From: [Synechococcus] sp. NIES-970 | GTDB taxonomy: Bacteria > Cyanobacteriota > Cyanobacteriia > Cyanobacteriales > MRBY01 | Direction of reading: 5' to 3' | DNA length: 64,000 bases | NCBI GenBank assembly: GCA_002356215.1 | Contig: AP017959.1 | Span: 62,001-126,000, forward strand | In this document: positions 18,026 through 27,488 of the stretch, in pieces | Layout of the letters: each line of letters opens with the position of its first letter | Numbering within the stretch: position 1 is the stretch's first letter | Program-made: the position numbers and the translations under genes | The notes under the pieces: model-generated | The model's database searches: none | What the model saw: the letters and a program-made list of their open reading frames with translations, nothing else | What the model was told of the DNA's origin: nothing

Positions 18026-18325
18026 ATGTATAACCTTCAGAAATATTTAGAGGAAGCAAAACAACATAGTCTTCAGGAGCGCTTAGAAGAATTACAACAA
18101 AAGTTAGGTAATAAATTTGAATATCGACATACTACAGAAGATTTTGGACGGCACTTAATTATTGAGATTTCAAAAGAGAATTTTCTAGACCATAGTACAA
18201 CTAGAGTAAAGTTAAGATTCAACGAGCGCTCTGTGCGAAATACAGTCCCTTTTGATAAAATTGAAGAATGTAGAATATTTCTCAACTCAGGAGTTGATTT
18301 AAGTAGAGAAATTACTATTAATTGA
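18026..18325 (+). CDS. Small protein of unknown function
   Basis: A 99-residue charged protein. Residues 1-35 are a probable amphipathic helix (LQKYLEEAKQHSLQERLEELQQKLG) and the rest is likely beta-rich. It has no HIP1 site and is AT-rich compared with its neighbours, so it may be acquired DNA. No family recognised. Not clearly part of an operon: 113 bp separate it from the Uma2-like gene. Whether it is expressed is unknown. Confidence 0.5.
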   Translation: MYNLQKYLEEAKQHSLQERLEELQQKLGNKFEYRHTTEDFGRHLIIEISKENFLDHSTTRVKLRFNERSVRNTVPFDKIEECRIFLNSGVDLSREITIN

Positions 18326-18465
18326 CAAGATAAAAACTTTGGCTTTTTACATCTGTTGATTATGCATTATTAGAACGCACTATCTTAACTTGGCTAGGGA
18401 ATCACTGTTTCAAGACAGAGAATAAACGATGTTAAACTGTGAATATATTTGACATGGGGCAAAAG

Positions 18466-19029
18466 ATGACGGCGTTAACTTCTCCAGAGATATCATTACA
18501 AGATTTTTTAGCACGTCTTGAAACAAAACCTGCAAGCGAATATATCAATGGTGCCATCTATCAAAAGCCGATGCCAAAGGGAAAACATAGCCGTCTTCAA
18601 TTAAAGCTCTGCAATCAAATTAACGCCACCACCGAAGCGAATCAGATTGCCTATGCTTTCCCAGAGTTGCGCTGCAGTTTTGGCGATCGCTCTATTGTTC
18701 CTGATATTGCAGTGTTCCAGTGGTCGCGGATTCCTTTGGAAGTAGATGGTGAAGTCCCAGATAATTTCCTGCTATGTCCAGATTGGACAATCGAAATTCT
18801 TTCTCCCGAACAAAGCCCGAATCGAGTCACCGGCAACATTTTGTACTGCTTAGAGCACGGTTGTCAGTTGGGATGGTTGGTTGATCCAGGTGATCGCTCG
18901 ATTTTGATCTTTCAGCCTAATCAACAACCCCGACTGTTCACACAAGGGGATGTACTCACGGTTTTGCCTAATATTTCTTTATCCTTAACAGTCACCGAGG
19001 TGTTTAGTTGGCTAAAAATGGGGTCATAA
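18466..19029 (+). CDS. Uma2 family (DUF820) restriction-endonuclease-like protein
   Basis: A Uma2/DUF820 protein, 187 residues from ATG 18466. This PD-(D/E)XK nuclease-fold family is greatly expanded in cyanobacteria and its function is unknown. Visible family features are EYINGAIYQKPMPKGKHSRLQ near the N-terminus, the acidic VPDIAVFQW segment, and the DWTIEILSPEQSPNRV motif with E-x-x-S. GTG 18439 and ATG 18454 are alternative starts. Genes of this family are usually solitary, as here. Confidence 0.82.
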   Translation: MTALTSPEISLQDFLARLETKPASEYINGAIYQKPMPKGKHSRLQLKLCNQINATTEANQIAYAFPELRCSFGDRSIVPDIAVFQWSRIPLEVDGEVPDNFLLCPDWTIEILSPEQSPNRVTGNILYCLEHGCQLGWLVDPGDRSILIFQPNQQPRLFTQGDVLTVLPNISLSLTVTEVFSWLKMGS

Positions 19030-19191
19030 TCATTCTCTAATGTTTAATTTGCAAACAAAATAATTTTCCGTAAAAATTTTCAATCTTCATAAAAATCAAT
19101 TATTCAGTTATTAAAGTAAAGCCTTGGCATTGAACTGTCGGGAGCTTAGTTATAAATTCATTGCAAAAAACAAATGATTACTCAGCACTAA

Positions 19192-20889
19192 ATGGCCAAT
19201 ATCAAACAACTCCCTAATGATGTCATCCAATTGATTGCGGCTGGTGAAGTGATTGATTCCCTGGCGGCAGTGGTTCGGGAGTTGGCGGAAAATGCCATTG
19301 ATGCGGGGGCAACTCGAATCGGGATTGAGATTAATCCGAAACTTTGGAAAATTTGCGTTACTGATAATGGTCATGGCATGGATCGGGCAGATTTATTGCT
19401 TTGTGCTACGCCCCACAGTACGAGCAAAATTGGCGATCGCCTAGATTTAGCCCAGATCAAAAGCCTCGGGTTTCGGGGAGAAGCACTCCATAGTATTGCC
19501 CAGGTCGCCACGTTAACTATCACCAGTTGCGTGTCAGGGCAACCGGGCCACCAAATTACCATTACCCAAGGCCGTTTATCAGAGCCAATCTTGCAGCCGA
19601 TGGCGGCGGGGACGAGGGTAATGGTGACAGATATTTTTCAAAATTTTCCGGTGCGGCGACGGGCTTTACCAGCCATGGCCCAACAGCTAAAAGCCATCCA
19701 GCAGATCATCTATGATCTGGCGTTATGCCACCCAGAAATTACGTGGCAGGTTCATCAAAATCAACAAACTTGGTTTTATATTAGCCCTGGCAAGAATGCT
19801 CAGACAATTCTGCCCCAATTAATCAAAACAATCGTCCCTCAAGATTTAATTTATCGCCATTATCAAGCCAATCAATTCACCCCTAATCCGATCGAATCCT
19901 TAACGAATAGCAAACTGGAAATAACCTTGGGTTTGCCAGACCGCTGTCATCGCCATCAAGCCGACTGGCTAAAGCTTGGAATCAATGGCCGGATTGTCAA
20001 ATTTCCAGTTCTTGAACAGTCAATTAATAAAGCATTTCATCGCACTCTGCCCCGCGATCGCCATCCCGTTTGCTTTGTTCACCTGCATTTGCCACCAGAA
20101 CAGATCGACTGGAATCGTCACCCAGCCAAAAGTGAAATTTATTTGCAAGACCAATCAGTTTGGTCAGACATTATTTATCAGGCGATCGCCCAGAGTTTAA
20201 ACCTCAGTGAAATTCATTTACCAGGATATGAAAATCAGCGGGTAACAAATTTAATTCAAGCCGCCGAAAAACAAGAGTTTTACTCAGTTGATGTGCCGTC
20301 TGAAAATGCTGAAATTAAATCTAAAATTCCAGATCAAAAGAAGCTCGTTGTCATTGGGCAAGCACGCAACACTTATATTCTTGTTGAGCATCCCGATGGT
20401 ATTTGGCTTGTGGAGCAACATATTGCTGATGAGCGGGCAATTTACGAAGAATTACAAAAAAACTGGCAACTAATCCCCTTAGAAAAACCCCTTTTACTTA
20501 ACAATTTATCCCCAAAACAAGTTGCGCAGCTAGTAGACCATCTTGGCCTTGAGCTGGAGGCCTTTGGTGATAATCTTTGGCGGGTCAATACTCTGCCCAA
20601 AGCGTTAATCAGTAATGCTGATCCAGCGGCAGTTTTACTGGATTTGAGTCGGGGGGGTGATCTAGATGCAGCTCAGGTGGCGATCGCCTGTCGCACCGCA
20701 GTGCGTAATGGTACACCCCTCACCTTAAATCAAATGCAGACGATTATTGATCGCTGGCAAAATACCCAAAACCCAGGAACCTGTCCCCATGGCCGCCCCA
20801 TTTATCTGGCCCTTGAAGAAACTTCGTTGTATCGTTTTTTCCGTCGCCATTGGGTCTTGGGCAAAAGTCATGGTATTACTGAATCATAA
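19192..20889 (+). CDS. mutL: DNA mismatch repair protein MutL
   Basis: A 565-residue MutL with an N-terminal GHKL ATPase: GEVIDSLAAVVRELAENAID near residue 20, DNGHGMD, and STSKI-GFRGEAL motifs. The C-terminal domain carries the expected endonuclease signatures of MutL from bacteria without MutH, but the first motif reads EQHIADERAIYEE (residues 408-420) where DQHA(X)2E(X)4E is usual. ACRTAVRNG and GTCPHGRP, corresponding to the later metal-site motifs, are present. It couples MutS mismatch recognition to strand incision. It is followed 26 bp later by the NAD(P)HX repair gene. Confidence 0.95.
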   Translation: MANIKQLPNDVIQLIAAGEVIDSLAAVVRELAENAIDAGATRIGIEINPKLWKICVTDNGHGMDRADLLLCATPHSTSKIGDRLDLAQIKSLGFRGEALHSIAQVATLTITSCVSGQPGHQITITQGRLSEPILQPMAAGTRVMVTDIFQNFPVRRRALPAMAQQLKAIQQIIYDLALCHPEITWQVHQNQQTWFYISPGKNAQTILPQLIKTIVPQDLIYRHYQANQFTPNPIESLTNSKLEITLGLPDRCHRHQADWLKLGINGRIVKFPVLEQSINKAFHRTLPRDRHPVCFVHLHLPPEQIDWNRHPAKSEIYLQDQSVWSDIIYQAIAQSLNLSEIHLPGYENQRVTNLIQAAEKQEFYSVDVPSENAEIKSKIPDQKKLVVIGQARNTYILVEHPDGIWLVEQHIADERAIYEELQKNWQLIPLEKPLLLNNLSPKQVAQLVDHLGLELEAFGDNLWRVNTLPKALISNADPAAVLLDLSRGGDLDAAQVAIACRTAVRNGTPLTLNQMQTIIDRWQNTQNPGTCPHGRPIYLALEETSLYRFFRRHWVLGKSHGITES

Positions 20890-20915
20890 CTTATGTTTAT
20901 ATTGACTCTTAATCC

Positions 20916-22442
20916 ATGCTAAATCTTGAAAATATTTTTGTCAGTGCAGCACAAATGCAACAGATTGAAACAGAAATTTTCAAGCAGGGAATGCCCGTGG
21001 CTGCGTTGATGGAAAAAGCAGCTGGCTTAATTAGTCAATATCTTCAAAAAAATTACCCAAAGCAAAATTACAAAAAAATCAGTATTTTAGTGGGGTCTGG
21101 TCACAATGGTGGTGATGCTTTAGTCGTTGCTAGAGAATTATATTTTTTGGGTTATCAAGTACTACTATGGCGGCCTTCAGGAAAACTCAAATCTCTCACC
21201 CAAAACCATTGGGATTATGCACAATTTCTGGGTATCACCCACACCAAAGATTTAGACATCTTTCTGGATTGCGATTTAATTGTTGATGGCTTATTTGGCT
21301 TTGGCTTAACGCGACCAATTACGGGAGATTTTGCCCTACTTATTGATGAGGTCAATGAGTCTGCTCGACCGATTGTCAGTATTGATCTTCCTTCTGGGCT
21401 ACACACAGATACAGGCGCAGTGCTAGGGGCGGCAATTCAAGCAACAGAAAGCCTTTGTTTGGGGCTCTGGAAACGAGCCTATGGCCAAGAACAAGCTTTA
21501 CCTTATCTAGGAAAAATTTGTCGTTTAGATTTTGGTATTCCGCCTCAAATTGTGGCGGACAATCTGTCTATTAAACAGATGATTCAGGGGGTTTCCCAAG
21601 ACATCCTACAGCACTATCTACCCCTGGAGCGATCGCCTTTGACCCATAAATATCAGCAGGGTCATTTATTACTGATTGGCGGCTCCCAAACTTACTTAGG
21701 GAGTATCCTACTGGCCGCTTTGGGGGCGCGGGCTACTGGGGTGGGAATGTTGACTGTGGCCGTGCCAGAATCTTTAAAATTGCTTATTGTCGCCCAGCTG
21801 CCAGAAGCGCTCGTGATTGGCTGCCCAGAAGATGACACCGGGGCGATCGCCCAGCTACCAAGCTTGGATTTTTCTTGTTACCAGGCGGTGGCCTGTGGCT
21901 GCGGTCTCACCCTGGCGGGGGCCGCTAACCTGATGCCCGATCTAATGCCGAGGGAAGTTCCCCTTGTCCTTGATGCCGATGCCCTCAATTGGCTAGCAGA
22001 AGAGGATCTAGAAGTGATCCAGAGCCGTAATTTGCCCACGATTTTAACTCCCCACCTCGGTGAATTTAAACGATTGTTTCTCGATCAAATTCCCATCACC
22101 CCAGACCGTATCCAGATGGCCCAGGCTGCGGCCCAACTCACGGGGGCGATCGCCCTACTCAAGGGGGCGAAAACAATCATCGCGCGGCCTGATAGCACCA
22201 CCTACTGCATCGCAGAAAGTACCCCAGCCCTAGCCCGTGGTGGGAGTGGTGATGTACTGCTCGGAATTATCGGTGGTCTTCTCGCCCAACAACCCGGACA
22301 TCCCCTAGAGGTGGCCGCCGCCGCCGCTTGGTGGCATGCCCAAGCTGGTATTTTGGCGGCCCAACAACGAACGATCGCTGGTGTTGACGGAGTTACCCTT
22401 GCCAAATTTCTCCCCAAAGTTTTGCACAAACTCCCCCTGTAG
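20916..22442 (+). CDS. nnrD: Bifunctional NAD(P)H-hydrate epimerase/dehydratase
   Basis: A 508-residue fusion of NnrE (YjeF N-terminal epimerase, residues 1 to about 215; GSGHNGGDALVVAREL) and NnrD (ribokinase-like ADP- or ATP-dependent dehydratase, from about residue 230; TILTPHLGEF and ARGGSGDVLLGIIGG). It repairs damaged hydrated NADH and NADPH. Both halves look intact. It lies 26 bp after mutL on the same strand and is probably co-transcribed. Confidence 0.95.
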   Translation: MLNLENIFVSAAQMQQIETEIFKQGMPVAALMEKAAGLISQYLQKNYPKQNYKKISILVGSGHNGGDALVVARELYFLGYQVLLWRPSGKLKSLTQNHWDYAQFLGITHTKDLDIFLDCDLIVDGLFGFGLTRPITGDFALLIDEVNESARPIVSIDLPSGLHTDTGAVLGAAIQATESLCLGLWKRAYGQEQALPYLGKICRLDFGIPPQIVADNLSIKQMIQGVSQDILQHYLPLERSPLTHKYQQGHLLLIGGSQTYLGSILLAALGARATGVGMLTVAVPESLKLLIVAQLPEALVIGCPEDDTGAIAQLPSLDFSCYQAVACGCGLTLAGAANLMPDLMPREVPLVLDADALNWLAEEDLEVIQSRNLPTILTPHLGEFKRLFLDQIPITPDRIQMAQAAAQLTGAIALLKGAKTIIARPDSTTYCIAESTPALARGGSGDVLLGIIGGLLAQQPGHPLEVAAAAAWWHAQAGILAAQQRTIAGVDGVTLAKFLPKVLHKLPL

Positions 22443-22488
22443 CATCTTCCCTTGAGGACAATGCCAAAAGCCTGACAATTTATATAGA

Positions 22489-22559
22489 TCTTGGGTGAAT
22501 TTCTCCCCCGAACCTTTTGAGGGGAGTTAGGGGAGGATTTATCCCAAGAGAGAACCAAG
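22489..22559. repeat. Imperfect long hairpin between convergent genes
   Basis: TCTTGGG (22489-22495) and CCCAAGA (22553-22559) bracket CTCCCC and GGGGAG segments that can pair inside. It lies between the convergent nnrD and GH57 genes. It lacks a T-run, so it is not a classical terminator; a repeat family remnant or transcript-end structure is possible. Confidence 0.35.
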
Positions 22560-22659
22560 AGTGGGACGCCCTCAAGAGAACATCGAAAAGGGAGAGTACC
22601 TTGGTAGAGAGCTGACAAAGGCGGAATGACTTTGGCCTTGATCCCAAGAAAATAGGCGA

Positions 22660-24888
22660 TTAAGGCACTTGGAAAGAAATAAATTGATTTTCCGGGACGA
22701 AGCTATGGTACTCTCCATCGTCGGCCAGAATCGCAATTAAATTGAGGGTATAGTCCGGCTTTACCTGGAGTACATCCCAGGGTACAGACAGCTCCAAACA
22801 ATCCCGATACGCCATCTTTGAGTGGGTCATCCGGGGCCGCCACTGGCCATAGTCGATCGCCTCCTCAAACCAAATCGACTGGGTCACGAGGTTAATGCCG
22901 ATGTGATGGCGGAATAAATAATTTAAAGGCGCCTGGTCTGGCATGCTGGCGATCGGTGCTGGACTAATGGCGCAGTTAACCCCAGGGTAAAACCACAGGA
23001 GGTGCAATTCAGCCGGCAGTTCTTCCCCCCACTTGATGCCCCGCTTGAGATCAAAGCGGAGATAAAAATTAAGGTGATCCCAACCATAAAACAGCCGTTG
23101 GAGGGCGCTGCTTTGGTGCATCGTTCCCCGGGCACCGCCAATCTCGACACAACCGGCTTTGTCCCAATCCTGTTCGTCACCAACCCCATCGATGATGGGG
23201 TGAATAAAGCTTTCTGGATGATGTTCCCGTTGTCTTGTATGGTCTTCAATCGGTTGTAAAACCTCTGGGGGAATAGGCTCATTGAGGGCTTTATAGATGC
23301 CAGCGACATGCTCCCGGAAGAGCTGGTCAAACATCGCATCTTGGTTGGAAGAGTGACCTTCTCCAAACCACCAAAACCAGTCAGAGCCTTCGGCTGCATA
23401 AAGAGATTCCCAAGCTTCGGGGTTGGTGATTTCGGTCGCTTCGGGGTGATCGGCTAACATTTGCCGGGCTTTAGTGAGCATGTCCCAGGCACGATTTTTC
23501 GCCGGATCGCCAATCCAGGTGGTAAAGCTACCGTCAACCCAGGAGCCGCTATGGAGCTGGTGACTGGGGATGGTCGCAGTCGGTGGAAACTGCTCGATGT
23601 ATTCAGAAACGGTGACCAACTCTAGCTGGCGGTTAGCACTGAGTTTTTCATAAAGGGAAGTGAGGAAGGGAATGCCATCTCTTTCATAAAATTCCCAACA
23701 GTTTTCGCCATCGAGGGCAATGGTGACGAGATAGGGCTCTTGGAGGGCGGCATGTTCTTCTTTTTGGTGGTGGCGCAGATTTCGGGCGATCGCCTCCAGG
23801 TGACCGACCAAATCGCTGGCGGCGGCTTCTGGATCCATACCGCTGTAGGTAAAGCCCACGAGGTCAGAAAGGCGGTGATCCCGAAAAACGATCGCCAAAT
23901 CTCCATGGTCGGTTTCTAGGCGATAGGGCTGGTACATTTTTTCAGGTTCGTAGACGTTGCCCACTTCATCCCGGTGGAAGAAATGCTTCAGGCTCCACCC
24001 CAGCACCGCCTCATCGGAGCAGATCCACTTAAACCCAGCGGCGGCGATCGGGTTGAGCACCTCTGGGCTTACAGATTGCTCTGAGGGCCAGAGGCCACGT
24101 ACTTCCCGGCCAAAACGCTCCCGGTACATTTCCTTAGCGCGGTTGAGGTGGCGGGGGATATCTTCGCCCCACTGGAAGCGTTCTTGGGGCAATTCCATCT
24201 TGGGCACGGCGACCCGCCCGGAATTAGTATCAGCAAGGAGCGGCAGAATTGGGTGGGTATAAGGAGTCGTCGTTACCTCTAGCTGGCCGTTATCCTGCAT
24301 TTCTTTGTGCTTCGGGATAATCCGCTGGATAATTTCCCGCTGCTTGGAATAGATCCGCTGGCGATCGCCTAAAGTAAAACCCCGGTCTTTTTCGAGCCAG
24401 GCCGCAATTTCGGGGTCATCCCAAAAGAGCGGATCAATCCAGGCTAAATTGTGCCAGGCCAAGAGATCGCTGAAATGCTGTTCATCCCAATTTTCTAAGC
24501 ACCAAGCCTTGCCTTTTTCCTGGCGATCGCCATAGAGTTCCCGGTAGCGGGGGTGGGGATCAACAAGGGTGCGGTGGTTGCCATCAAAAAAATGCTCAAG
24601 AATGTACCATTTCTGGTCGCTGTTGAGGTTCACAACGGGGGTGAGGGCCAACTTCAAATAAGGGTCTAAGGCCGTCCCCGCCGCATAGTCTTCCAATTGC
24701 ATCATCAAAGAAGGGACGAGGTTGACCGTCTGGTGGAGACGCGGATATTTTTCCAGCAGGAGAATCAAATCTAAATAATCTTTAGTGCCATGGAGCCGCA
24801 CCCAGGGGAGATGGTATTGGCCGTCCGGGGCTTTGTAGAGGGGTTGATGCTGGTGCCAAATAAACGCAACATGGAGAGGATAAGACAT
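22660..24888 (-). CDS. Glycoside hydrolase family 57 protein (amylopullulanase/amylase-like)
   Basis: A 742-residue GH57 protein acting on alpha-glucans. The N-terminal (beta/alpha)7 barrel opens with HVAFIWHQHQPLY. The predicted nucleophile is the Glu of GLWPSEQSV near residue 270 and the predicted acid is the Asp of ALDGENCWEFY near residue 391. The C-terminal 200 residues form a beta-sandwich like those of DUF3536/amylopullulanase-type enzymes. In cyanobacteria it likely acts in glycogen turnover. The exact reaction cannot be fixed. The gene stands alone, with no neighbour linked to glycogen. Confidence 0.88.
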   Translation of the reverse strand: MSYPLHVAFIWHQHQPLYKAPDGQYHLPWVRLHGTKDYLDLILLLEKYPRLHQTVNLVPSLMMQLEDYAAGTALDPYLKLALTPVVNLNSDQKWYILEHFFDGNHRTLVDPHPRYRELYGDRQEKGKAWCLENWDEQHFSDLLAWHNLAWIDPLFWDDPEIAAWLEKDRGFTLGDRQRIYSKQREIIQRIIPKHKEMQDNGQLEVTTTPYTHPILPLLADTNSGRVAVPKMELPQERFQWGEDIPRHLNRAKEMYRERFGREVRGLWPSEQSVSPEVLNPIAAAGFKWICSDEAVLGWSLKHFFHRDEVGNVYEPEKMYQPYRLETDHGDLAIVFRDHRLSDLVGFTYSGMDPEAAASDLVGHLEAIARNLRHHQKEEHAALQEPYLVTIALDGENCWEFYERDGIPFLTSLYEKLSANRQLELVTVSEYIEQFPPTATIPSHQLHSGSWVDGSFTTWIGDPAKNRAWDMLTKARQMLADHPEATEITNPEAWESLYAAEGSDWFWWFGEGHSSNQDAMFDQLFREHVAGIYKALNEPIPPEVLQPIEDHTRQREHHPESFIHPIIDGVGDEQDWDKAGCVEIGGARGTMHQSSALQRLFYGWDHLNFYLRFDLKRGIKWGEELPAELHLLWFYPGVNCAISPAPIASMPDQAPLNYLFRHHIGINLVTQSIWFEEAIDYGQWRPRMTHSKMAYRDCLELSVPWDVLQVKPDYTLNLIAILADDGEYHSFVPENQFISFQVP

Positions 24889-25043
24889 AGAGTGTGGGAA
24901 TGTTTGCCGCTGTGGAGTCCTAAAAAGCCCTGGATACTATGGGCTCTCTGTTTTTAAATCATAACGATCGCCTTTCCCTTACCTTGGCCCCCCTTAACGA
25001 ATTGCAAGGATGCAATGGGGCCATGACATTCAAAAAAACTTGG

Positions 25044-25619
25044 CTATTGGGGGAGATTGTCTTGGTTTTCTGCCACTTGGCGTGCAAGGTAGGCGACGGC
25101 GAAATCGCCATTTTCATGGGCGGTGAGCTTGTCTCCTAGGTGGAAAACTTCTGTGGCCAGTTGCTCCCCTAGCTTTTGGATGAGGGCTTGCCGTTCGCTA
25201 ATGCTGTGCTGTTGCTCCCGGATTTTGTGTTGCCACTCGGCGGTAAAAAGATACTCTAGGCTCGTGTGGAGTTGGAGTTTTTGCAAAATGTCCCACTCCT
25301 GGCGATCGCACCAAAACCCATTACATCCAGGGCAGCGTTCCAGGTAAAAGGGCTGATCGACAGGAACTTTGACCCGCGATAGGTAACGACGACATTCTGG
25401 ACAAAGGGCGGCCTTGTTGTCTGTGGGGCCAGGGATAACGGTTTCAGCTAGGGTGAGCTGGGTATTGATCTGCTTCGGTTTGTGTTGGCTATTTTGCCAA
25501 GCCTGGTAGCGATCGCCCGAAAGCCAATCCCCTTCACATTTTTCGCAATGGTAGCTGGAGAGCTCTCCCCCGAGAACATGATCGACTAAATCGACATCAC
25601 GACATTTTGGACATTGCAC
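25044..25619 (-). CDS. Zinc-ribbon protein, TFIIB-type zinc finger family
   Basis: A 191-residue protein with two CxxC...CxxC zinc ribbons: CPKC/CEKC at residues 3-28 and CPEC/CPGC near residues 75-97, each followed by a GDWL or GFWC motif typical of zf-TFIIB proteins. The remainder is helical and coiled (EWQHKIREQQHSISERQALIQKLGEQ). No enzymatic motif is visible. Function unknown. It is divergent from the chelatase-like gene, 117 bp away. Confidence 0.8.
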   Translation of the reverse strand: MQCPKCRDVDLVDHVLGGELSSYHCEKCEGDWLSGDRYQAWQNSQHKPKQINTQLTLAETVIPGPTDNKAALCPECRRYLSRVKVPVDQPFYLERCPGCNGFWCDRQEWDILQKLQLHTSLEYLFTAEWQHKIREQQHSISERQALIQKLGEQLATEVFHLGDKLTAHENGDFAVAYLARQVAENQDNLPQ

Positions 25620-25736
25620 AGCGCTATTTCTCCCTCATTTTTCCTTCGTTTCATCCTACGCTGAAGCCGATCTTGCCACAACTGAGCCGTACAAATTTTG
25701 CCATAATCCCCTTAGAGCAAATCTATGGGGAAATGT

Positions 25737-26435
25737 ATGACGCGATTATCAGTGGTGGTGGTCCATGGCAGCTTTAGTGACATTTATCAGCAGGAATTTC
25801 AAGGGCTTCTGGCCCAGGTAAAAGCCCAAATAAATCATCCGGTGCTGGGGGCTTATTTGGAATGTAGTGATGTATCGTTGGCCGGGGCGATCGCCCAGTT
25901 TCTCCAGGGCCAAGCTGGCCTCCCTGAGCAGGTGCAAATTTTGCCGCTCTTTCTCCTCCCCGGCGTCCATGTGCGGGAGGATCTCCCCGAGGCGATCGCC
26001 CAACTGAGGGCGCAATTTCCCCAGGTGACGTTTAATTTACTCGACTACCTCGGCAAAGATGGCCGTTTGGCCCCTTTTCTCGCACCGCAATTTTCTCCTA
26101 ATTCTGCTGCCCAACGGATTCTCATCGCCCACGGTAGCCGGCGCACTGGGGCTAACCCAGAGATCGAGAAGCTCGCCCAAGCCCTAGATGCCCATACCGC
26201 TTACTGGGCCACAGAACCATCTCTGGTACAAACCCTGGAGCGCTGCCAAAGGGAATCAATCAATACCTTTTCCTGTGTACCCTACTTTCTTTTTTCCGGG
26301 AAAATTCCCGGGGCGATCGCCCAGCAGATTACAACGCTAACCGAGGCTGATCCCCACTTGAGCATCCACCTTGGTCAACCCTTTGGTACAAATCCCCAAT
26401 GTGCCCAGGCGATCGCTCAGATTCTCAATACCTAA
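25737..26435 (+). CDS. Sirohydrochlorin chelatase-like protein (CbiX/SirB family)
   Basis: A protein of 232 residues from ATG 25737 (ATG 25725 adds four) with two tandem CbiX-like halves. The first has VVVVHGSF (His10) and LLPGVHVREDLPEA (His near 84). The second has ILIAHGSRRTGANPEIEKLA and a truncated PYFLFSGKI segment. The two histidines of the first half match the metal-insertion site of class II chelatases. The likely role is Fe2+ insertion into sirohydrochlorin for siroheme, or Co2+ for cobalamin; sequence alone does not say which. Confidence 0.85.
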   Translation: MTRLSVVVVHGSFSDIYQQEFQGLLAQVKAQINHPVLGAYLECSDVSLAGAIAQFLQGQAGLPEQVQILPLFLLPGVHVREDLPEAIAQLRAQFPQVTFNLLDYLGKDGRLAPFLAPQFSPNSAAQRILIAHGSRRTGANPEIEKLAQALDAHTAYWATEPSLVQTLERCQRESINTFSCVPYFLFSGKIPGAIAQQITTLTEADPHLSIHLGQPFGTNPQCAQAIAQILNT

Positions 26436-26673
26436 GCCAGCACCGGAGAAATATTGCTGTTCTTTACGGATTTATAAGAAAAATTCAGCCCAATGGCATT
26501 ATATTGATGGACTAGTCGCCCTCGGCGACGAACGCCCTTAGTAATACAAATTTAAATAAGCAACCTAAGCATATCTACTTACAGCCTTGACAAATCCTTG
26601 CCTGTAGGTCTGCCTTCACAGTTAAATAAGTGGAGATATACCGATTTACTTTATTGCTGTATTGAGGAAAAAC

Positions 26674-27186
26674 ATGAATAAAATTCTGGGGATCGACCCA
26701 CTCAAAAAATTTATTTTCGGGATTAGCGCCTTTGTTTTACTATTCTGGCAACTCAATGTCGGCGCTGCCAATGCTACCGCTCTCCGAGAAGTAGACCGCA
26801 CCGTCAACCTCAATGAAACCGAAACGGTCGTCCTCAGTGACCAACAGGTTGCCCAGGGAGAGCGCATCTTTATCAATACCTGTTCCACCTGTCACAACAG
26901 CGGTCGGACCAAGAGTAACCCCAACGTTTCCCTTTCCCTTGAGGATCTCGAAGGGGCAGAACCCCGCCGCGACAATATCTTGGCGATGGTCGATTACTTA
27001 AAAAATCCTACCTCCTATGACGGTGAGCTAGATCTTGCTCAATTGCACCCCAATACTACCCGTGCCGACATCTGGAGTAGCATGCGGAACCTCAATGAAG
27101 AGGATCTCCAAAATGTTTCTGGTTATGTCCTTGTTCAAGCCCAGGTACGGGGCGTTGCTTGGGGCGGCGGTAAGACCGTTAACTAA
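26674..27186 (+). CDS. psbV: Cytochrome c-550, photosystem II extrinsic protein PsbV
   Basis: A 170-residue precursor from ATG 26674, with GAGGA 5 bases upstream; a TTG at 26662 is less likely. A signal peptide ends near residue 33 (GAANA). The heme motif is CSTCH (Cys70, Cys73, His74), and the second axial His is probably His125 in QLHPNTT. The C-terminal GYVLVQAQVRGVAWGGGKT is typical of c-550. It sits on the lumenal side of photosystem II and stabilises the oxygen-evolving cluster. Monocistronic, with its own terminator. Confidence 0.97.
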   Translation: MNKILGIDPLKKFIFGISAFVLLFWQLNVGAANATALREVDRTVNLNETETVVLSDQQVAQGERIFINTCSTCHNSGRTKSNPNVSLSLEDLEGAEPRRDNILAMVDYLKNPTSYDGELDLAQLHPNTTRADIWSSMRNLNEEDLQNVSGYVLVQAQVRGVAWGGGKTVN

Positions 27187-27255
27187 GATTTATGCCATTT
27201 AATTGATGTGGGCGAGATCAAGCTCTTGATCGCAAACTCACGAAAAATAATGCAC

Positions 27256-27288
27256 AAAAGACAGCCTAAGTGATGGTTGTCTTTTTTA
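27256..27288 (+). terminator. Intrinsic terminator of psbV
   Basis: AAAGACAGCC pairs with GGTTGTCTTT across an 8-base loop and is followed by a T-run. The 3' arm is at 27275-27284. Confidence 0.88.
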
Positions 27289-27407
27289 TTGGGGATTGTT
27301 TGGCTCAATTCTTCAAGGGTTTTTGGAGGAGTCTAGATCTGTGTTAGGCTGCTCCCCGGGTTTTCTACCATGGATTACTGATCAATTAGGTTGCTTTTAT
27401 TTGCCAG

Positions 27408-27432
27408 AAAAAAACTCCCCAGGGTGGGGAGT
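27408..27432 (-). terminator. Intrinsic terminator of the PDH E2 gene
   Basis: A perfect 7-bp stem (27414-27420 with 27426-27432), loop AGGGT, ends in seven T on the minus strand. It is convergent with the psbV terminator; the rest of the 300-bp gap between the two genes holds nothing else I can identify. Confidence 0.88.
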
Positions 27433-27488
27433 AAAAGAGCATCACAGATATTACTGCTTGGGGGAGGGGAGTTGAGAGAGGCGATCGC

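Noticed and set aside
26515-26529. GTCGCC-CTC-GGCGAC hairpin upstream of psbV
   Set aside because: Short stem with a three-base loop and no T-run or promoter relation; compatible with chance in a region of this composition.
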